Source: Thermoplasmata archaeon | Lineage (GTDB): Archaea; Thermoplasmatota; Thermoplasmata; Lutacidiplasmatales; UBA184 | Reading direction: 5' to 3' | Length of the DNA: 13,963 nt | Assembly: GCA_030039995.1 (NCBI GenBank) | Contig: JASHUL010000213.1 | Coordinates: 1 to 13,963, forward strand | Shown here: piece by piece, positions 11,659 to 13,963 of the stretch | How the letters are laid out: every line of letters begins with the position of its first letter | How positions within the stretch are numbered: the first letter of the stretch is position 1 | Translations under genes and position numbers: made by a program | Notes under the pieces: model-generated | What the model was told of the DNA's origin: nothing | Database searches by the model: none | What the model saw: only the letters and a program-made list of their open reading frames with translations

Positions 11659-13599
11659 CTACCTCGCGCCGGGAGGCGGACCGTCGGACTCGGGACCGCT
11701 CTCCGACCAGGGGGCGACCGGACCGGCCGTCGAACCCGGCGTTGCGGGCGGCGGTAGGGTCTGAGGAGCACTGGGCGGCGGAGCCGGCGGGGACTTCTCC
11801 TCACGTCGCCGTCCGATCACCAAGCCGATGACGGCACCGACGATCAGCGCGACGACCGCCAGTAGGATGGCCAAGGTCAGGCTGATCCCGCTCGAGCTGT
11901 TGCCCGGGGAGGTCGGGGTCGTTGGGGTCGTCGTCGGGGCGGGAGTCGCGAAGAACCCGATGCCGACCTCTTGGGACTGGCCCACCACGGTGATCGATCC
12001 GTTCTCCGGGGTATCGTTGTAGCCGGCGACCGCGGTGACCGTGTACGCATAGGTCCCGTTCGGCTCCGTGATGGTGATCGGCCCGTCGGTCGAGCTCGAG
12101 TGCGCCACGCCGGCCACCGTCACCGTCCAGGCCGTCGACGCGGGCAGTCCGCTGGACTCGAACTCCACCGAGTAGGTGACCTGCGTGAAGGTCAGGGGGA
12201 TGGACTCATTGGAACCGCTCACGTTGAGCACGCCCGACGCCGGCGAGACCACGTAGCCCGGCACGGGGGTGGCACTCCATCCGTACGAGCCGTTCTCCTC
12301 GCTCAGACTGATACCGCCCGCGGACCCTGCCTCGGTGACGCCCGCGAATGTCACCGACCACGCGGTACCCGACGGGAGCCCGCTTTCCGTGATCCCTACG
12401 GAGTACGTCGCGGGGATGTACCCGAGCACCCGGTCGTTCTGTCCGTCCGCGACCCACAGGGTCCCGGTAGGTCCTACCCAGGCTCCGAGCGGCTGACTCA
12501 AGTTGGCCGCACCGACGCCGGCATCGGTGGTCGCGAACGACGACTGGCCGATGACGAGCGAGGGGGTCTCGTTGGACGAGAAGGGCGGTCGGTACTCGAG
12601 GACCCGGTTTTGGCTCTGGACGGCCACCCAGAGGTTGCCGTGGCTGTCGACCGAGACACCGAGCGGACCGACCTGGGCAATCGGTCCCACCGTGTTCGAG
12701 ACGGAGAAGTTGGACTGACCGAGCACGTAGGTCGCTCCCTCCCCATCGGAGAACGGCGCCGAGAATCCGATCACCCGGTTGTTGTCGTATTCGGAGACCC
12801 AGAGCACGCCGTGGGCGTACGCCAGCGCGTCCGGGAAGCTGAGATTCGTGGACGAGGTGCCCGCCTCCGACGTGTTGAAGTTCGACTGGCCGAGGACCAG
12901 CGACGCGTTCATGCCGTCGGTGAACGGGGGCTTGAACTCGAGGAGGCGGTTGTTGTACGTCTCCGCCAGCCACAGGTCGCCCGAGGAGTCGAAGGCGATC
13001 GCGGCAGGCCCGTCGAACGCCGACTGGTTCGTCCCCGCGGTCGAGGTGTTGTAGTTGTCCTGACCGAGGACGAGCGACGCGTTCATGCCGGTGGTGAACG
13101 GGGGCTTGAACTCGAGAACGCGGTCGTTGAAGTAGTCGGGCACCCAGAGGTTGCCGTGACTGTCGAACGTGCACGAAGCCGGCGAGTCGAGCGACGACTG
13201 ATTGGTGCCGGCGGCGGCGGTGTAGAAGCTCCTCTGGCCGATCACGACCGACGCGGACTCGTTCGTGGTCAGCGGAGCGAGGTACTCGGTCACCCGGCTG
13301 CCGCTGAAGTTGGGTATGAAGAGGTCGCCCTGGGCATTCATGCAGGGCTCCTCCGGATCGGGAACGATGTTCGAGGCGTTGGGAGTCCCGTCCCACGTAT
13401 CGGTCGAGACATTGGGTTGCCCGATCGCGATCGAAGCCGCCATGCCCGTCACGAAGGGACTCGGGCTACTCGCGTCGACCACCACGTCGGCGGCCGCCGG
13501 CGCGGCCGAACCACTGCTGTGGCTCGCCCCGGTAGGCAGGAGCACGACCAGAAGGGCCACCGTCGCTACGCTCAGGATGAGCGCTGCTCGACTCGACAT
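11659..13599 (-). CDS. Surface-anchored six-bladed NHL-type propeller protein
   Basis: A 646-residue type I membrane protein. A signal peptide spans about residues 1-25. Six propeller repeats of 56-61 residues follow: the motif (A/V)(I/L)GQ recurs at 58, 119, 177, 235, 292 and 348, and NLWVxxxxNxRVLEF-type strands at about 92, 150, 208, 266, 322 and 380, giving a six-bladed NHL fold. Two beta-sandwich repeats follow at about 399-473 and 475-550, each opening with YSV and an E-S-G-L-P motif (ESGLPSGTAW, ESSGLPASTAW), a repeat common in Thermoplasmata surface proteins. A Thr/Pro linker (551-570), one transmembrane helix (571-596) and a Pro-rich cytoplasmic tail end the protein. About 20 N-x-S/T sequons suggest heavy N-glycosylation. 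ATG 13599 follows a TTTTTAAG box (13626-13633) by about 31 bases. Role unknown; ligand binding or cell-surface structure is likely. Confidence 0.9.
   Translation of the reverse strand: MSSRAALILSVATVALLVVLLPTGASHSSGSAAPAAADVVVDASSPSPFVTGMAASIAIGQPNVSTDTWDGTPNASNIVPDPEEPCMNAQGDLFIPNFSGSRVTEYLAPLTTNESASVVIGQRSFYTAAAGTNQSSLDSPASCTFDSHGNLWVPDYFNDRVLEFKPPFTTGMNASLVLGQDNYNTSTAGTNQSAFDGPAAIAFDSSGDLWLAETYNNRLLEFKPPFTDGMNASLVLGQSNFNTSEAGTSSTNLSFPDALAYAHGVLWVSEYDNNRVIGFSAPFSDGEGATYVLGQSNFSVSNTVGPIAQVGPLGVSVDSHGNLWVAVQSQNRVLEYRPPFSSNETPSLVIGQSSFATTDAGVGAANLSQPLGAWVGPTGTLWVADGQNDRVLGYIPATYSVGITESGLPSGTAWSVTFAGVTEAGSAGGISLSEENGSYGWSATPVPGYVVSPASGVLNVSGSNESIPLTFTQVTYSVEFESSGLPASTAWTVTVAGVAHSSSTDGPITITEPNGTYAYTVTAVAGYNDTPENGSITVVGQSQEVGIGFFATPAPTTTPTTPTSPGNSSSGISLTLAILLAVVALIVGAVIGLVIGRRREEKSPPAPPPSAPQTLPPPATPGSTAGPVAPWSESGPESDGPPPGAR
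12891..13116 (-). repeat. Near-identical DNA repeat between two propeller blades
   Basis: The 52-base segments at 12891-12942 and 13065-13116 differ at only about three positions. They are 174 bases (58 codons) apart, exactly one blade. This points to recent duplication or gene conversion between adjacent blades, whose other parts are more diverged. Confidence 0.75.
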
Positions 13600-13625
13600 C
13601 GAGCGAGCAATGTGCGGACCCCCGG

Positions 13626-13634
13626 CTTAAAAAT
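13626..13634 (-). promoter_or_regulatory. Strong TATA box of the surface-protein gene
   Basis: A nine-base AT-rich run containing TTTTTAAG on the minus strand, the most AT-rich element in the window. Predicted start near 13604, a leader of about five bases before ATG 13599. Confidence 0.6.
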
Positions 13635-13648
13635 CTTCCGCGGTCCCC

Positions 13649-13690
13649 GGGGGCCTCCCTCGAGGTCCTCATGGGTTTCGGAGGGCCCCC
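13649..13690. repeat. Inverted repeat upstream of the surface-protein promoter
   Basis: GGGGGCCTCC (13649-13658) and GGAGGGCCCCC (13680-13690) pair with one bulge around a 21-base loop. It begins 15 bases upstream of the TATA box of the surface-protein gene, so it could be an operator or an RNA hairpin on the plus strand. The rest of 13691-13861 shows only a weak TTTACAC element near 13771. Confidence 0.35.
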
Positions 13691-13861
13691 AGGACCGGCG
13701 GATTCTCTGCCGACGCGAGGGGGCTCCTGCGACGGCTCGCCCCGGGTGCGCCGGCTCGTCCCGGACCTCGTTTACACGATAGCGAAGCTGCCCGCCGCCT
13801 ACGGGGCTCGATGGAAGCGGCCGAGGGACAGACCTGAAAGCGCCCGGCGCTTTCCGGGTTC

Positions 13862-13963
13862 GTGAATCGGTCACCGAAGTTCGAGGTCGTTGGGCTGCGG
13901 GTGACCGATCTACGACGGTCGCTCCGTTTCTACACGAAGGGACTGGCCCTGAAGGAAACGGCC
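13862..13963 (+). CDS. VOC-superfamily protein, partial (3' end outside window)
   Basis: Only the first 34 codons are present. They read as the first module of a vicinal oxygen chelate protein: VVGLRVTDLRRSLRFYTKGL is closely similar to residues 6-25 of the VOC protein at 6101-6577. The position of that protein's first metal ligand (H4) is occupied here by a glutamate (residue 8). GTG 13862 is the only start after an in-frame TGA at 13835-13837. No convincing TATA box lies at the leaderless distance; a TTTACAC element near 13771 would leave a leader of roughly 60 bases. Identity beyond the VOC fold cannot be judged from this fragment. Confidence 0.75.
   Translation, partial: MNRSPKFEVVGLRVTDLRRSLRFYTKGLALKETA

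Noticed and set aside
11971..13782. 603-codon open frame on the plus strand, antisense to the surface protein
   Set aside because: Its composition is that of a reverse-strand shadow (Arg, Gly, Val, His-rich, no hydrophobic core or motif), while the minus strand has a signal peptide, regular blades and a membrane anchor.
13811..13837. Eight-residue ORF upstream of the last VOC gene, in the same frame
   Set aside because: Too short, its TATA-like element is off the usual spacing, and there is no Shine-Dalgarno site; probably chance.
1..13963. tRNA, rRNA, CRISPR, insertion sequence or integrase
   Set aside because: No T-loop consensus with cloverleaf, regular short repeats with spacers, transposase frame or terminal inverted repeats with target duplications were found on reading both strands.

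Overview
The window looks like a stretch of high-GC archaeal chromosome, most likely from a member of the Thermoplasmatota (class Thermoplasmata), though lineage is an inference. The reasons are: (i) a RIO-type protein kinase; (ii) several genes whose start codon lies about 25-28 bases downstream of a TATA-like box, as expected for leaderless archaeal transcripts; (iii) a secreted six-bladed NHL propeller followed by two copies of the ESGLPSGTxW-type repeat that is common in Thermoplasmata surface proteins; (iv) frequent GTG starts and strong GC bias. No rRNA, tRNA, CRISPR array, transposase or integrase was seen.

Layout. Bases 1-2701 are four minus-strand genes read right to left: an ABC ATPase and its ABC-2 permease (overlapping by 14 bases, with a Shine-Dalgarno site for the permease), then a four-helix membrane protein and a two-helix membrane protein cut by the window edge. 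Bases 2702-3164 hold a palindromic TATA element, paired direct repeats and a probable 56-residue small gene. Next come a zinc-metallopeptidase-like protein (minus) diverging from a RIO-family kinase (plus), a clan GH-A glycosidase-like enzyme and a VOC/glyoxalase-fold protein. A GNAT acetyltransferase (minus) diverges from an M20 metallopeptidase (plus), which is followed by a four-helix zinc-ribbon membrane protein and a second VOC protein. Bases 10115-11593 carry another four-helix membrane protein, a DUF1330 protein and a DUF1801 protein. Bases 11659-13599 encode the large glycosylated surface propeller protein, and the window ends inside a third VOC protein.

How the genes relate. Only the ABC ATPase/permease pair is a clear operon. 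The rest are mostly single genes with their own promoter-like element and usually a GC-rich stem-loop after the stop codon. The content (peptidase, glycosidase-like enzyme, exporter, acetyltransferase, VOC enzymes, surface propeller) fits a heterotrophic, surface-decorated archaeon. No coherent new defence or biosynthetic system is evident. The best leads are the hidden small gene with its symmetric promoter, the metallopeptidase/RIO-kinase divergent pair, the repeat-amplified surface propeller, and the recurring leaderless-promoter and stem-loop architecture.
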